Source of the DNA: Tritrichomonas foetus
Taxonomy: Eukaryota; Parabasalia; Tritrichomonadida; Tritrichomonadidae
DNA: 64,000 nt
NCBI GenBank assembly: GCA_001839685.1
Contig: MLAK01000476.1
Span: forward strand, 49,957 to 113,956
Direction of reading: 5' to 3'
Of this stretch, positions 19,627 to 29,389 are shown in pieces; positions within the stretch are counted from its first letter, which is position 1, and each line of letters opens with the position of its first letter. The position numbers and the translations under genes are program-made. The notes under the pieces were generated by a model that saw only the letters and a program-made list of their open reading frames with translations, was not told where the DNA came from and did not search any database.

Positions 19627-20457
19627 AAAAAGAATGTTTTTATGTTTATTAAATAGAATATATTTATATTTTATTTCTTTTATATGTAATTCTGTTTTAA
19701 GTCATGGTTTCGAAAAATGATTTTCATTCATTAGGATAAGACAATCAAAGTAAGTTATAAAAAAAATATTTATCATCATTTTGTGAAAAATTTGATCAAA
19801 CGAAATGTCTGCTTGATATAAATTCAACATGTTGATATCGAGATTATCTAACCAACATATTTTAACATGATTGAACTTCTGCAAAAGATGCCACAATATA
19901 ACCAAAATATATGAATAGAGTATCATCAATATTCCATGAAACAAGAATTCAAATGAATGAATAAATTAAGAATATTTAACTTCTCTATTTTTATATTTTA
20001 AAATCGATTTATTTAGATTTATTTGTTATTGATATGCTCACTGATGAAAACAATCCGGCGGATCATACATATTGGTAATTCTGATCATTATCGATTTTTT
20101 TCAATAATATAAGATTTTAAGAAATAATATTAGTTTTAGACCAAACTTCCAACAGAAGGATATAAAAAATTCAATATCTAAGTGTTTTCTTTGAACAAGG
20201 TGAAAAATGGTATATCTGATGAAAAATACAGGAATAAATGATTTCCCACCTCTTTATTTCCAATTATTTTCATAAGAAATAGATAAATTTATAACCAAAA
20301 TCCTCTATTTCGTCATTCTTTGCCCATAAAAGTGTCCATAAGGAGCATACATAATTAAAATCATATTTTTACCTATTGGAATGAAAACATGAAAAACTAA
20401 ATAGTTTTTAGAAAAGAGTCACTTTTTCAGGAGATTAGAAAATCCAAATCAAAACAA
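19627..20457 (+). other. Intergenic spacer before the aminopeptidase gene
   Basis: 831 bp between two plus-strand genes. One 80-aa minus-strand frame (19702-19944) opens with TTG and looks like chance AT-rich sequence. A possible initiator TCACTT (20419-20424) lies 37 bases before the next ATG. Nothing else is seen. Confidence 0.45.
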
Positions 20458-21738
20458 ATGGGATTTGGAGAAGAACTTGTACAATTTATCAACGCTTGCC
20501 CAACGCCATTCCAGTTCGCCCAAGTTGCAGCCAAGATTCTCACAGAAGCTGGCTATAAAGAACTTCACGAAAATGAAGATTGGAACGACGGCGATGGAAT
20601 TCCAAAGAAGGGCTTTGTAATTCGAGAAAAACGCTGCTTAATCGCTTTCAACATCGGCGGCTACGATACGGGTATCATTGTTGGAACCCACTGCGACTCA
20701 CCTGTCCTCAGAATCGATCCAAAATCCGAAAAAGTGAAAGGCGTCTTCAGAACAGCAAATTGTTCAACCTATGGAGGTGGAATTTGGACTACCTGGCTCG
20801 ACAGGCCACTCAGACTCGCCGGTTGTATTATCAAAAATGATAATTCTATTGTTCCATTTGATTCAGAAGAACCAATCGCAATTATTCCTTCTTTGGCTGT
20901 TCATTTAGGAAAGACAACATTGGAAGAAAACAACATCAATTGCTGCAGTCCAATTTATGGCTTTAAAGATTCAACTTCATTGAAACAATACATTGCTAAA
21001 AAATTGAATATTGAAGAACATGAAATTGCCAACTTTGAACTCAGCTTTGTTGATGCAAATCCACCAAAGATTATCGGCGCGAATAAGCAATTTTTCGCGT
21101 CAGAAAGAATCGACAATTTGTCATCAACATTTGCTGCTATTAAAGCCTTTTTGAATAGCGAGCCAAAGAATACTCTCAACATTTTGACTGTCTTCGATTA
21201 TGAAGAAGTAGGATCGAATACAAGCACTGGCGCAAAAGGAAATTTCCTTTCTTCAGTCATAAAACGTTTGATTCCTGAACCAGCTGAAGGTGAAAACATA
21301 TCAGTCAAACAGAAGTATTTTGCATTTATTGCAAAATCATTGGTCGTCAGTAGTGACAATGCTCATGCTGTTCATCCAAACTATTCATCCAAGCACGACC
21401 CAATGCACGCCCCGCCAATGGGATCTGGTGTGGTTATCAAAAAGTCACCAGGTGTACAATATGCCACAGATCTGGTTTCATCCTATCCACTGAAAAAGGC
21501 AGCTGAAAAGAGTGCCGTAAAATTGATGTATCTTATCAATAGAAATGATATCCCATCTGGATCAACAATTGGACCACACGTTTCAACTCAGCTCGGAATT
21601 CCAACAGTCGATATTGGACAGCCTCAGCTTTCAATGCACTCAATCAGAGAAATTGTGACAGTCAGAGACGTAGAAGACAACATGAAATTATTAGTGGAGC
21701 TTTATAACAACTATGAGGAGTATCGCTACAAATGCTAA
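20458..21738 (+). CDS. DNPEP: Aspartyl aminopeptidase, peptidase family M18
   Basis: A 426-residue cytosolic metallo-aminopeptidase that removes N-terminal acidic residues from peptides. All M18 metal ligands and catalytic residues are visible: H78 and D80 in VGTHCDSPVLR, D219 in SERIDNLSST, E249/E250 in FDYEEVGSNTSTGAKG, D300 in SSDNAHAVHPN and H394 in QLSMHSIREI. The family hallmark GPHVSTQLGIPTVDIG is also present. Length is slightly short of the ~470 residues of animal enzymes. The family normally forms dodecamers with two zinc ions per subunit. The first part of the gene is noticeably richer in C and G than neighbouring genes, as expected of a well-expressed housekeeping enzyme. The stop reads TAAA. 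Confidence 0.95.
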   Translation: MGFGEELVQFINACPTPFQFAQVAAKILTEAGYKELHENEDWNDGDGIPKKGFVIREKRCLIAFNIGGYDTGIIVGTHCDSPVLRIDPKSEKVKGVFRTANCSTYGGGIWTTWLDRPLRLAGCIIKNDNSIVPFDSEEPIAIIPSLAVHLGKTTLEENNINCCSPIYGFKDSTSLKQYIAKKLNIEEHEIANFELSFVDANPPKIIGANKQFFASERIDNLSSTFAAIKAFLNSEPKNTLNILTVFDYEEVGSNTSTGAKGNFLSSVIKRLIPEPAEGENISVKQKYFAFIAKSLVVSSDNAHAVHPNYSSKHDPMHAPPMGSGVVIKKSPGVQYATDLVSSYPLKKAAEKSAVKLMYLINRNDIPSGSTIGPHVSTQLGIPTVDIGQPQLSMHSIREIVTVRDVEDNMKLLVELYNNYEEYRYKC

Positions 21739-22051
21739 AGTTCAATTTACATTTTTTTTTTTTTTTTCACTTATTCTTTCTATAATACATTACAATTTTT
21801 CTTATGTCGAAAGGGAATCCAAGTGAATTTTCTTTCTGAAACAATCAATGTGCTTATGATGACGAAATAAATGGATAAGAATGAATAAATAGATAAGAAA
21901 GAATAAATAGATAAGAAAGAATAAATAGATAAGAAAGAATAAATAGACAAGAAAGAATAAATAAATAAGAATGAATAAAAAAAAAAAAAAAAAAGAGTTT
22001 TTTTACAAGAATTATATAATTATTTTAACATAAATCAAAATAACATTCTGA
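21739..22051. other. Convergent 3'-3' spacer with tandem repeat
   Basis: 313 bp between two converging genes. It contains a poly(T) run just after the aminopeptidase stop, the 18-bp tandem array (listed separately) and a short poly(A). No gene is present. Confidence 0.6.
21865..21979 (+). repeat. 18-bp AT-rich tandem repeat, about six copies
   Basis: The unit AATAAATAGATAAGAAAG repeats about six times with small changes (ATGGATAAGAATG at the left end, AGACAAG and AAATAAG at the right). It ends in a poly(A) run. The array is noncoding and lies between two convergent 3' ends. Confidence 0.9.
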
Positions 22052-23632
22052 TCAAAGCTTACTAAATCCATGCAACTCAAGATCATCATGTTGTTTATCT
22101 TGGTGTTTCATTGAATACTTGAATGGAACTCTTTCATCTGGACTGTCTTTTCCAACAACCGTCCTGAACGAGTTCCAAAGTAGATATCCAAGTCCAAGAA
22201 CAATCATGCAGACTGTTATGACTACAACAATAAACCTAACAGTTATGAACGATTCTTCTCTTGGTGAATCTTCTCGTTTTCCTGTCAAGATATCAACGTC
22301 ATTATTGTGAAAATGATTTTTAGTTGCATTTGGAATTTCTTCCTTATTTTCTTTGTGAATTTCTTCTTTATTTTCTTCTTGATTCACTTCTTTATTTTCT
22401 TCTTGATTNNNNNNNNNNNNNNNNNNNNNNNNNNNNNNNNNNNNNNNNNNNNNNNNNNNNNNNNNNNNNNNNNNNNNNNNNNNNNNNNNNNNNTCTTCTT
22501 GATTCACTTCTTTATTTTCTTCTTGATTCTCTTCTTTATTTTCTTCTTTATTTTCACTTTCAATGAAATCAGGCTTTTCATCTCCATTTTGACTTGTTGC
22601 AGTCTTTTTCTTCCAAAAATGTTCAATCTTTTTCATGTCGGTTACAATATCATCTTCAGCTGGTTCTGGGGCTATTTCATTTGTAAGCATGTCTTTATCA
22701 GCATCAACTCTTATATTTAATGATTCGGTTTCCACTTCTGTTATTTCTTCATTATTTTCTCCCTCTTTTCCGTTCAATTTTTGTTCTTTTCCAAATGTTT
22801 CTGTTTCTTCTTTTTTCAGTAACTCTTCATCTCCATCGTTTGGTGCATGAGCATAGTTATTTCCTTGTTTTTTATCGTTAGCCTTTTGAACTTCAACTTC
22901 ATTCTTACTTTTTACCAAGTTTAAGCTTTCCACAACTTTATTTACGCTCATATCCATGAATGTCTCTCCTTCATGTAGTTTATTTTCTTTTGGAGTCTCC
23001 TTTTTACGATGATTGTCATCTTCATTTTGTTCCTCATCAATAAAATGATTTACATAATCATCTTCATGTTCATTAATTGTTGGAACTAAATGCCTGGCTT
23101 TCAAAATAGCAGGATTTGAACTCTTTAAAGCGACTTTGGTTCGATCTTTCTTATTTTTTTCATGGTTATGAATTTTATTTTTGACATATTTTGCATTTTG
23201 CTGTTTTTCATTTTCTTCATCATTTTTAATCTGACCAGCCAATTCAAAATGTTCGTTTTTTAAATGACCCCTCTTTCTTTTTTGTTCTTTCTTTGATATT
23301 TTATTTAAATCATCTCCTTTATCATTCTTTAAGTCATCAATATGATTGTTTTCATTTATATTGAATGATGAATCGTCTTTTTTTACATCATTTTTATTTC
23401 GATCAGCCTTTGTGGAATTCAGTTTTTTTGAACTAGGAATTCTATGTTTCTTGAATCTTGAACCGGTGAGTTTATTATTAATTTGAGCGTTTTCTTCATT
23501 TTTAGGATCAGCTTCAACATTCAATTTTTTAGATGGCTTGTTTTTTCGATTTATAGAATTTTCAATTACTTTTCTCATATTTGGACTCTTTTCGATTGTG
23601 AAAACATGAATAATAAGGAGAAAAAGAATCAT
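22052..23632 (-). CDS. Lys/Glu/Asn-rich single-pass membrane protein (contains assembly gap)
   Basis: A roughly 526-residue protein. A short hydrophobic N-terminus (MILFLLIIHVFTIEKS) may be a signal peptide. The bulk is highly charged and disordered, including an ENKEVNQE/ENKEENQE octapeptide repeat. A membrane helix (VRFIVVVITVCMIVLGLGYLLW) lies about 55 residues from the end, followed by a short tail RTVVGKDSPDERVPFKYS and on to HGFSKL. The simplest topology is type I, with the charged repeats outside the cytosol. An 85-base run of N (22409-22493) falls inside the repeat, but the frame and 24-bp phase agree on both sides. Initiators TCATT and TCATA (complement of 23644-23652) precede the ATG by 12-20 bases. 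No family recognised. Confidence 0.7.
   Translation of the reverse strand: MILFLLIIHVFTIEKSPNMRKVIENSINRKNKPSKKLNVEADPKNEENAQINNKLTGSRFKKHRIPSSKKLNSTKADRNKNDVKKDDSSFNINENNHIDDLKNDKGDDLNKISKKEQKRKRGHLKNEHFELAGQIKNDEENEKQQNAKYVKNKIHNHEKNKKDRTKVALKSSNPAILKARHLVPTINEHEDDYVNHFIDEEQNEDDNHRKKETPKENKLHEGETFMDMSVNKVVESLNLVKSKNEVEVQKANDKKQGNNYAHAPNDGDEELLKKEETETFGKEQKLNGKEGENNEEITEVETESLNIRVDADKDMLTNEIAPEPAEDDIVTDMKKIEHFWKKKTATSQNGDEKPDFIESENKEENKEENQEENKEVNQEXXXXXXXXXXXXXXXXXXXXXXXXXXXXXNQEENKEVNQEENKEEIHKENKEEIPNATKNHFHNNDVDILTGKREDSPREESFITVRFIVVVITVCMIVLGLGYLLWNSFRTVVGKDSPDERVPFKYSMKHQDKQHDDLELHGFSKL
22381..22548. repeat. 24-bp coding repeat collapsed into an N gap
   Basis: Units of 24 bp encode alternating ENKEVNQE and ENKEENQE on the minus strand. 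The unit start is at 22381 and 22405 on the left and 22501 on the right of the Ns. The 96 bp between 22405 and 22501 equals exactly four units, so the gap size is consistent with the repeat phase. Confidence 0.85.
22409..22493. other. Assembly gap (85 N)
   Basis: 85 undetermined bases lie inside the coding repeat of the membrane-protein gene. Copy number there is unknown. Confidence 1.
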
Positions 23633-23643
23633 TTGTTAGAAAA

Positions 23644-23652
23644 GTATGAATG
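23644..23652 (-). promoter_or_regulatory. Initiator pair TCATT/TCATA
   Basis: Two overlapping TCAYW matches on the minus strand stand 12-20 bases upstream of the ATG (complement of 23630-23632) of the membrane-protein gene. Confidence 0.45.
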
Positions 23653-24131
23653 AATTTGAATGGTTGACATAAACGTTCGTTTATCACCTTTTTATTCAAA
23701 CTATTGAAACTAAAATCATCAACAGTTTTTTTTGAGAATATCTATTCATATTCAAACTATTGAAATTAAAATCTTCACAGTTTTTTTGTGAAACAGATTA
23801 CATCAGCCAGATATCTACTTAAAAAATACGTCAATCCACATTCACATCGATAATAAAAGGGTGATAATACCAAGAACGGGAGAAAAGAAAAACTACCTCA
23901 AAGGTTACAAAATGAGAGATCATAATATAAATTAGCTGCTAATTACAAAAGCTATGGAAAGTGAAACAGTGCTTCACATTTTTAATCAGAAGCTAATTAA
24001 ATCATTTTTTGTGAGAAATTGAATGATTATGAGATCACTTATGAAGATTGTGATAAAAACGATGATTTCCAATTCAATAATGACATCACCAATTGAAAAA
24101 AATGATAATTAATGTCTGAGAACAAATAAAA

Positions 24132-24137
24132 TCATTT
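24132..24137 (+). promoter_or_regulatory. Initiator (Inr) TCATTT
   Basis: TCATTT fits TCAYW. The predicted +1 A (24134) lies eight bases before the ATG of the DEAH helicase, a classical trichomonad arrangement. Confidence 0.55.
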
Positions 24138-24141
24138 TTTC

Positions 24142-26487
24142 ATGCGCCCAATCGATAAAGCGCGTGAACTTTCTAGGAGGAACTACCTCCAGAAAAGGAC
24201 ATCCGATCAAACCCAACAAAGAAAAGAGTATATAAACGATCTAAAGTTTCTCGCGCAAAGCCGCCCCTTGACAGAGGCCGAAAAACAGGAAATCGAGCTC
24301 GAAGAAAAAATCCTAGAAGTCGCTGAAGAAGTCAACAAGCCAGCCGAGGCTATAGAGTATCAGTTAAACCAAGAAAATGTAGAAGGTGACACTTTAGTTG
24401 AACGATTAAAAAATATATCCAAACAATATTCTCTCCAAGAAGAAATAAATCCAGAATTAAGACGTGGAAACGACTGGGAAGCAGAAAAGATGAAGTCAGC
24501 AGGTGTTAAAGATTCATCGCATCTCATTTTCGAACGACCAGATTTGGAAATTGATATTCCTGAAGAATTCGACTATACGCCCATACAACAATCACTACCA
24601 GTTTATAAATATAAAGAGACGCTTCTTAATGCATTAAAAGACAATCAAATTCTTATCGTTGTTGGTGATACAGGCTCAGGAAAAACTACACAAATACCAC
24701 AATATTTATTATTACGTGGTCCTAATGAATCAGTTGTTTGCACACAACCTCGTCGTGTTGCCGCTGTTTCAGTTGCTCAGCGTGTCGCTCTAGAAAGACA
24801 TTCCATCCCTGGAAATGAAGTTGGATATTGCGTTCGATTTGATGATTGCACAAGTGATAAGACACGTATTAGATATTGTACTGATGGTTATTTATTAAGA
24901 GAATTTTTGGTTGATCCACTCCTTTCGAAATATACAACAATAATGATCGATGAAGCTCATGAACGATCAATATCTACTGATCTTTTATTGTCTCTATTAA
25001 AAGACTTAGTACTTGCTCGTCCTGAATTAAGACTTGTTATTTCATCTGCTACCATTGATGCGGAAAAAATGTCATCTTTTTTTAACAATGCTCCAGTCTT
25101 ACACGTTCCTGGAAGAAGGTTTACTGTTGATGTTAATTTTTCTCAAAAAGCAGAGCCTGATTACTGTTATGCTGCTTTACTTACTGCTCTTCATATACAT
25201 CGAACTACACCAATTGAACAACCATGCGATATTTTGGTTTTTTTAACGGGACAAGAAGAAATTGATGATTGCGTTTCAAAAATTGTAACAATGGCAAATA
25301 ATGCAAAATTACCACCTTTAATTGCATTGCCGATTTATGCAGCACTTCCAGGAGATAAACAAGCAAGAATCTTTCGACCAGCACCAAGAGGAACAAGAAA
25401 AATTGTGTTTGCTACCAATATTGCAGAAACGTCAATTACCATCGATTCTATTCGTTATGTTATCGATAGTGGGTTTGTAAAACAAACTACTTATGATCCA
25501 AAAAGTGGTTGTGAATCTTTAGCAACATCTACAATTTCAGTAAGTAGTGCTCAACAACGTGCTGGAAGAGCTGGACGTGTAAATGATGGTATTTGTTATC
25601 GATTATTCACTTCTGGGGCATTTGAAAATGAAATGCCTAAGACAACAAAACCGGAAATTCTTCGCTGTAATTTTGCACCAACTTTATTACTATTATTATC
25701 GATTGGAATTAATACTATTGTTGATTTTAATTTTATTGATCCACCACCAGTTTCAAATATTCAAGCTGCATATGAACAATTATATGCGATGTGTGCAATT
25801 GATTGTGAATCAAGATTAACAGAACTTGGAGCAAAACTTGTTCAACTTCCTGTTTCACCTTATGCAGCAAGAGCAATTATTGAATCATTTAAGTTAAAGT
25901 GTTCTGATGCAGTTTGTACGATTTGTGCCGTTCTTGAAAGCGGATCACCTCTTTTTTATGCGCCAAAAGAAGAAATGAAAGAGGCAGAAACGACAATAAG
26001 AGCTTTTTGGGATCATGAAGGTGATCATATTACAGTTCTGAATGCTTATCGTGCATGGGAACAAAGTAATGAATCTGCACAATGGTGTCATGAAAACCAT
26101 ATTCAATATAGAACATTGAGAAAAGCACAAGCTATTAAAGAACAACTTCTTCAATATGCCAAATTGTTGGGTTTACAATCTGAAGATGATGAATTGACAT
26201 TAAATATTTCAAAAGCATTTTGCTATGGATTCTTTCAAAATTCAGCTCAATTGGCTTCTGATGGATCTTATCAAACTATTAAAGGACTGACTCAAGTTGA
26301 TATTCATCCGTCAAGTTGCTTGAAAAGTGATCCCAATCCACCAACTTATTGTGTTTACTATGAATTAGCAAGTACATCTAAAATGTGGATGAGAACAGTT
26401 ATTAGAATTGACCCACTATGGCTAAAGGAAGCAGCACCTCATTTATTCAAGATCATTAATGGGCCAACGATCAAAGTGTCAGTTTAA
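24142..26487 (+). CDS. DEAH-box RNA helicase, Prp2/DHX16-like
   Basis: A 781-residue helicase expected to drive the catalytic activation step of the spliceosome. N-terminal residues 1-130 are helical and charged and include the NDWEAEKMKSA segment seen just upstream of the helicase core in Prp2/DHX16. The core has motif I GDTGSGKTTQ (~175), Ia TQPRRVAA, II DEAHERS (~270), III SAT (~301), the NIAETSITI motif and VI QRAGRAGR (~472). HA2/winged-helix and OB-fold domains follow, and the sequence AQWCHENHIQYRTLRKAQAIKEQL closely resembles the Prp2/DHX16 version. Prp22 or Prp43 are less likely because no S1 domain is present and the linker matches Prp2 better. Trichomonads have few introns but keep a spliceosome. 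The initiator is eight bases upstream and the stop is TAAA. Confidence 0.88.
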   Translation: MRPIDKARELSRRNYLQKRTSDQTQQRKEYINDLKFLAQSRPLTEAEKQEIELEEKILEVAEEVNKPAEAIEYQLNQENVEGDTLVERLKNISKQYSLQEEINPELRRGNDWEAEKMKSAGVKDSSHLIFERPDLEIDIPEEFDYTPIQQSLPVYKYKETLLNALKDNQILIVVGDTGSGKTTQIPQYLLLRGPNESVVCTQPRRVAAVSVAQRVALERHSIPGNEVGYCVRFDDCTSDKTRIRYCTDGYLLREFLVDPLLSKYTTIMIDEAHERSISTDLLLSLLKDLVLARPELRLVISSATIDAEKMSSFFNNAPVLHVPGRRFTVDVNFSQKAEPDYCYAALLTALHIHRTTPIEQPCDILVFLTGQEEIDDCVSKIVTMANNAKLPPLIALPIYAALPGDKQARIFRPAPRGTRKIVFATNIAETSITIDSIRYVIDSGFVKQTTYDPKSGCESLATSTISVSSAQQRAGRAGRVNDGICYRLFTSGAFENEMPKTTKPEILRCNFAPTLLLLLSIGINTIVDFNFIDPPPVSNIQAAYEQLYAMCAIDCESRLTELGAKLVQLPVSPYAARAIIESFKLKCSDAVCTICAVLESGSPLFYAPKEEMKEAETTIRAFWDHEGDHITVLNAYRAWEQSNESAQWCHENHIQYRTLRKAQAIKEQLLQYAKLLGLQSEDDELTLNISKAFCYGFFQNSAQLASDGSYQTIKGLTQVDIHPSSCLKSDPNPPTYCVYYELASTSKMWMRTVIRIDPLWLKEAAPHLFKIINGPTIKVSV

Positions 26488-28111
26488 ATATTCTTCGTAT
26501 TCTTCATCACTTCTTAAAAGAAATGTACATTATCAAATTTTGATATGTTTTGCACTCGGTAAAATTCGTTTGACAATCAACTACAAATTTTTCAAACAAA
26601 CAAACATAAAAAAAAAAAAAAGTAAGAATCGAAAAAAACTATTTATCACTTAGATATAGAATATCATAAAAAATGTTGAATTTTTCATACTTTTTCCTCT
26701 TTTTTTTTTCCCCATATATTGTTTAATGCTTTTAGATGATTTAATTGGTTGGTTCATTCGTCTTATATTATCATTGTAATATATGTAATGATTACTTCAT
26801 GAATATCTAAATTTTTTTCAAAATCAAATAATTAATTTTTTTTCATGATTTATATCATTTTTAGTTAATACATAAACTCTTTTAAATATGATACTCTGTT
26901 GTATGTTCTTATTTATTTTTAAAATTATGTAAATGATATTATAAGATATGACTTCACGCATTAATAATGATATTTGTCATGTGATTTATTACATTTTGAA
27001 AATGATGTAATCTGGTAATCAATGATAATGTTAGATATTGTCATACAGAAATCATTAAATATTGTAAATAAATGAACATTTTAAACTTAATCAATATTAA
27101 AATCTTGAATCTCACAACAAATATTGAAATTCTTGGTTAATTTGTATTACAAATGAACTTTCACAACATTCAAAAAATGAAGAATATCAACATTTTTCAT
27201 CATTTATCGACTTTTGATATCAATCTAGATCATTTCAATGCTTTCTAATCACAACGATCAATTTTTAATTTTCTTGAAATTATAATGATTTTCAATCAAC
27301 ATTTATAAATTCCTGTTTTTGCACTAAAAAAATTTCTTGTCAGACAGAAACCATAAGTTTCATTTATTTTATTTTTTCAATAAATTTGGTCTAATTCTGA
27401 AATCAATTTAAACTTGTGTGTAGAATTGTCCTCTTCGAATAATATCTGGTGAAACTATTTTGTGAATTTTCCGAACAGTTTTGTTATTGTTTAAGAGGAA
27501 AGTTATCATTTCTGGTGTAGCTATTTATGAGTAACATCGAGGTGCTGGTTGTTGTATCAATTTAATTCTCAAAAAATAATTAAATATTGTTCAACCAGAA
27601 TGAGATCTTTTTTTGGTGTCGGACTGGTTTTTATATGCATATAATTTGTTATTTTGTTTCATGTTTTGGAAATAGTCAAGATAAAATCCCTTGCTGATGT
27701 CCTTTGTGCTTTAAAATAAATTTTATACTTGATTTCCATGTTTCGAAGTCTTTGAGTATTTTTATAGGGTGCCAAGAAGTGTTATGTCACTACCCCCATT
27801 AGAATTCTTATTAGTGTTAGAAATTACATAATAAACAATACAATAACTACCACTAATTTTTTTATTTAGCTTTTTTCTCAAACCACATATTAAGTAAGAA
27901 AGCTAAATGTATCAGTATATCGCCAAAATTGACAAAAACTATAAAGGAAAACTTTATATTGAAAGAATGAAATTATGTAAATAAAAGATACATATTCTTG
28001 ATCTATTCTATATAATGGTATAACTTATTCACTTGTAGATTAGTTAGATGAAAAATAAAATTACATTTAGAAAATCCCGTTTTTTAGGAAGGAGTTTAGG
28101 AATCAATTGTT
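26488..28111. other. Long convergent 3'-3' intergenic region
   Basis: 1.6 kb between converging genes, the longest gene-free stretch after the left end, and long for a 3'-3' spacer. It is AT-rich without an ORF that I would call. A patch around 27420-27800 has more mixed composition and contains a weak hairpin (GGGT/ACCC and AGTG/CACT, 27767-27795). It might be a decayed gene or an untranslated RNA, but I can identify neither. Confidence 0.4.
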
Positions 28112-29389
28112 TTAGATGGATTCTTCACAAAACACTAGCTGTTGGATAAGTGGATAAAATGATAACTCATTATCATTTAAGATTTCTTTAACTTTCGTTT
28201 CACCTTCTCCTTCGTTCATTTCATCAATTTCAACAGAGATGAGTCTATATATTTCCAAAAATTTATCAAATCCTAAATTTTTCTCAATGAATTGACGTAA
28301 TGCTTCTATTCTATATTGTAGTGAATCATTATCTTTTACCATTGGCAAATGAAGTTCCTTTCCAGAAAAAGTAAAAATTACAGATGATGGTTCTGAATTA
28401 TCATCATTATCATCAGATTTCTCACTTGAATCTTCATCACTTGTTGGAGGATCATCAAGTATATTTTTAACAATAGCTACAAGTGAGAGAATATCATCAT
28501 CTTCATCTTCATTATCCGAATCTGAAATATGAATTAAATCTTCGAGACGTGTTGGTCTTTTCATGACTCCACAGACCTCAACTTGTTCTTCACTACTACT
28601 ATTAACATTTTCTACGCAAACAGAATTTGATTGATCTTTAACCAGAATGTCTTGCTTTTTGATTGATAAATTGGGTTCAACTTCTTTAGATGTTGGAACA
28701 TCTTGTGGATTTGGTTGATTATTGGAATTTTGATTTCCATTATTTTGTCCAAGCATTGCTTCTTCCAATACTTGCCAATCTTTCTTTTCAGCAAGTTTTT
28801 GAGCCCGAAGTTCCGCTCGTTTTTTAGCCATCATTTCCCTTAAATTTTTTTGTTCTTCTTCACGATTTCTCACTTTATCTGGTCGAATTGTAGGCTGTTT
28901 GTCAGGCAATTTAGGTTTTTCTTTATTTGACTTATTATCAGTTTTTTGTTGATCAACATAATCATCATCAAGATCATCAGCATAATCGTTTCGATATTTT
29001 GGAAGTGGTCTTTCGTTTTTTTCTGTTGATTTTGCTTTTGGTTGTTGTTGATTTGTAGAATTAACAGCACCTCCCATTGCTTTCTTAAAAGGTGCTTCTA
29101 AATTTTCGTATTTCTTTTGTCTGTCTTTGGCTTCTTGCTGCAACAATTTCATTTGTTTGGCCCTTTCTGCCTCCCTTTGTGCTTTCTTTTCCATTATTTC
29201 TGCTCTTTTTTGTGATGCCTTTTCTTCTGCTTCTCTTTTTTCATTTTCTCTCTTATCTCGAGCTTCTTTTTGCATTTTTCTTTCTGCAACGACAGCAGCA
29301 TTTTTATTAGCCAAAATATCATCTTTTGACGGAGGCTTTTGTATTTCTCGAGGGGCTTTAGGTTTGAATGGTTTGGCTTTTACATTAAC
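28112..29389 (-). pseudogene. C-terminal half of the NEK kinase, cut off by an in-frame TAA
   Basis: Directly after the kinase stop codon (29390-29392) the same reading frame stays open for another 425 codons. It opens VNVKAKPFKPKAPREIQK, continuing the Pro/Lys-rich linker of the kinase. Then come a highly charged coiled coil (~30-100), a disordered middle, acidic stretches and a folded-looking end (RIEALRQFIEKNLGFDKFLEIYRL, then FYPLIQQLVFCEES). This end resembles the conserved C-terminal domain of NEK1-type kinases of protists. The frame does not begin with ATG near its start; the first Met is in KMQKEARD (about 29265). A single gene with a premature stop, or a base error, explains it better than an independent gene. 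The frame ends at a TAAA stop. Confidence 0.7.

Larger units (their letters stand above)
23633..24141. other. Divergent promoter region
   Basis: 509 bp between the membrane-protein start (-) and the DEAH helicase start (+). It holds initiators for both genes. A short direct repeat (ATTCAAACTATTGAAA-T/C-TAAAATC followed by CAGTTTTTTT) occurs near 23694-23735 and again near 23752-23790. No ORF. Confidence 0.5.

Noticed and set aside
19702..19944. 80-aa minus-strand ORF between phosphatase and aminopeptidase
   Set aside because: It starts with TTG, is hydrophobic by AT bias and has no recognisable feature.
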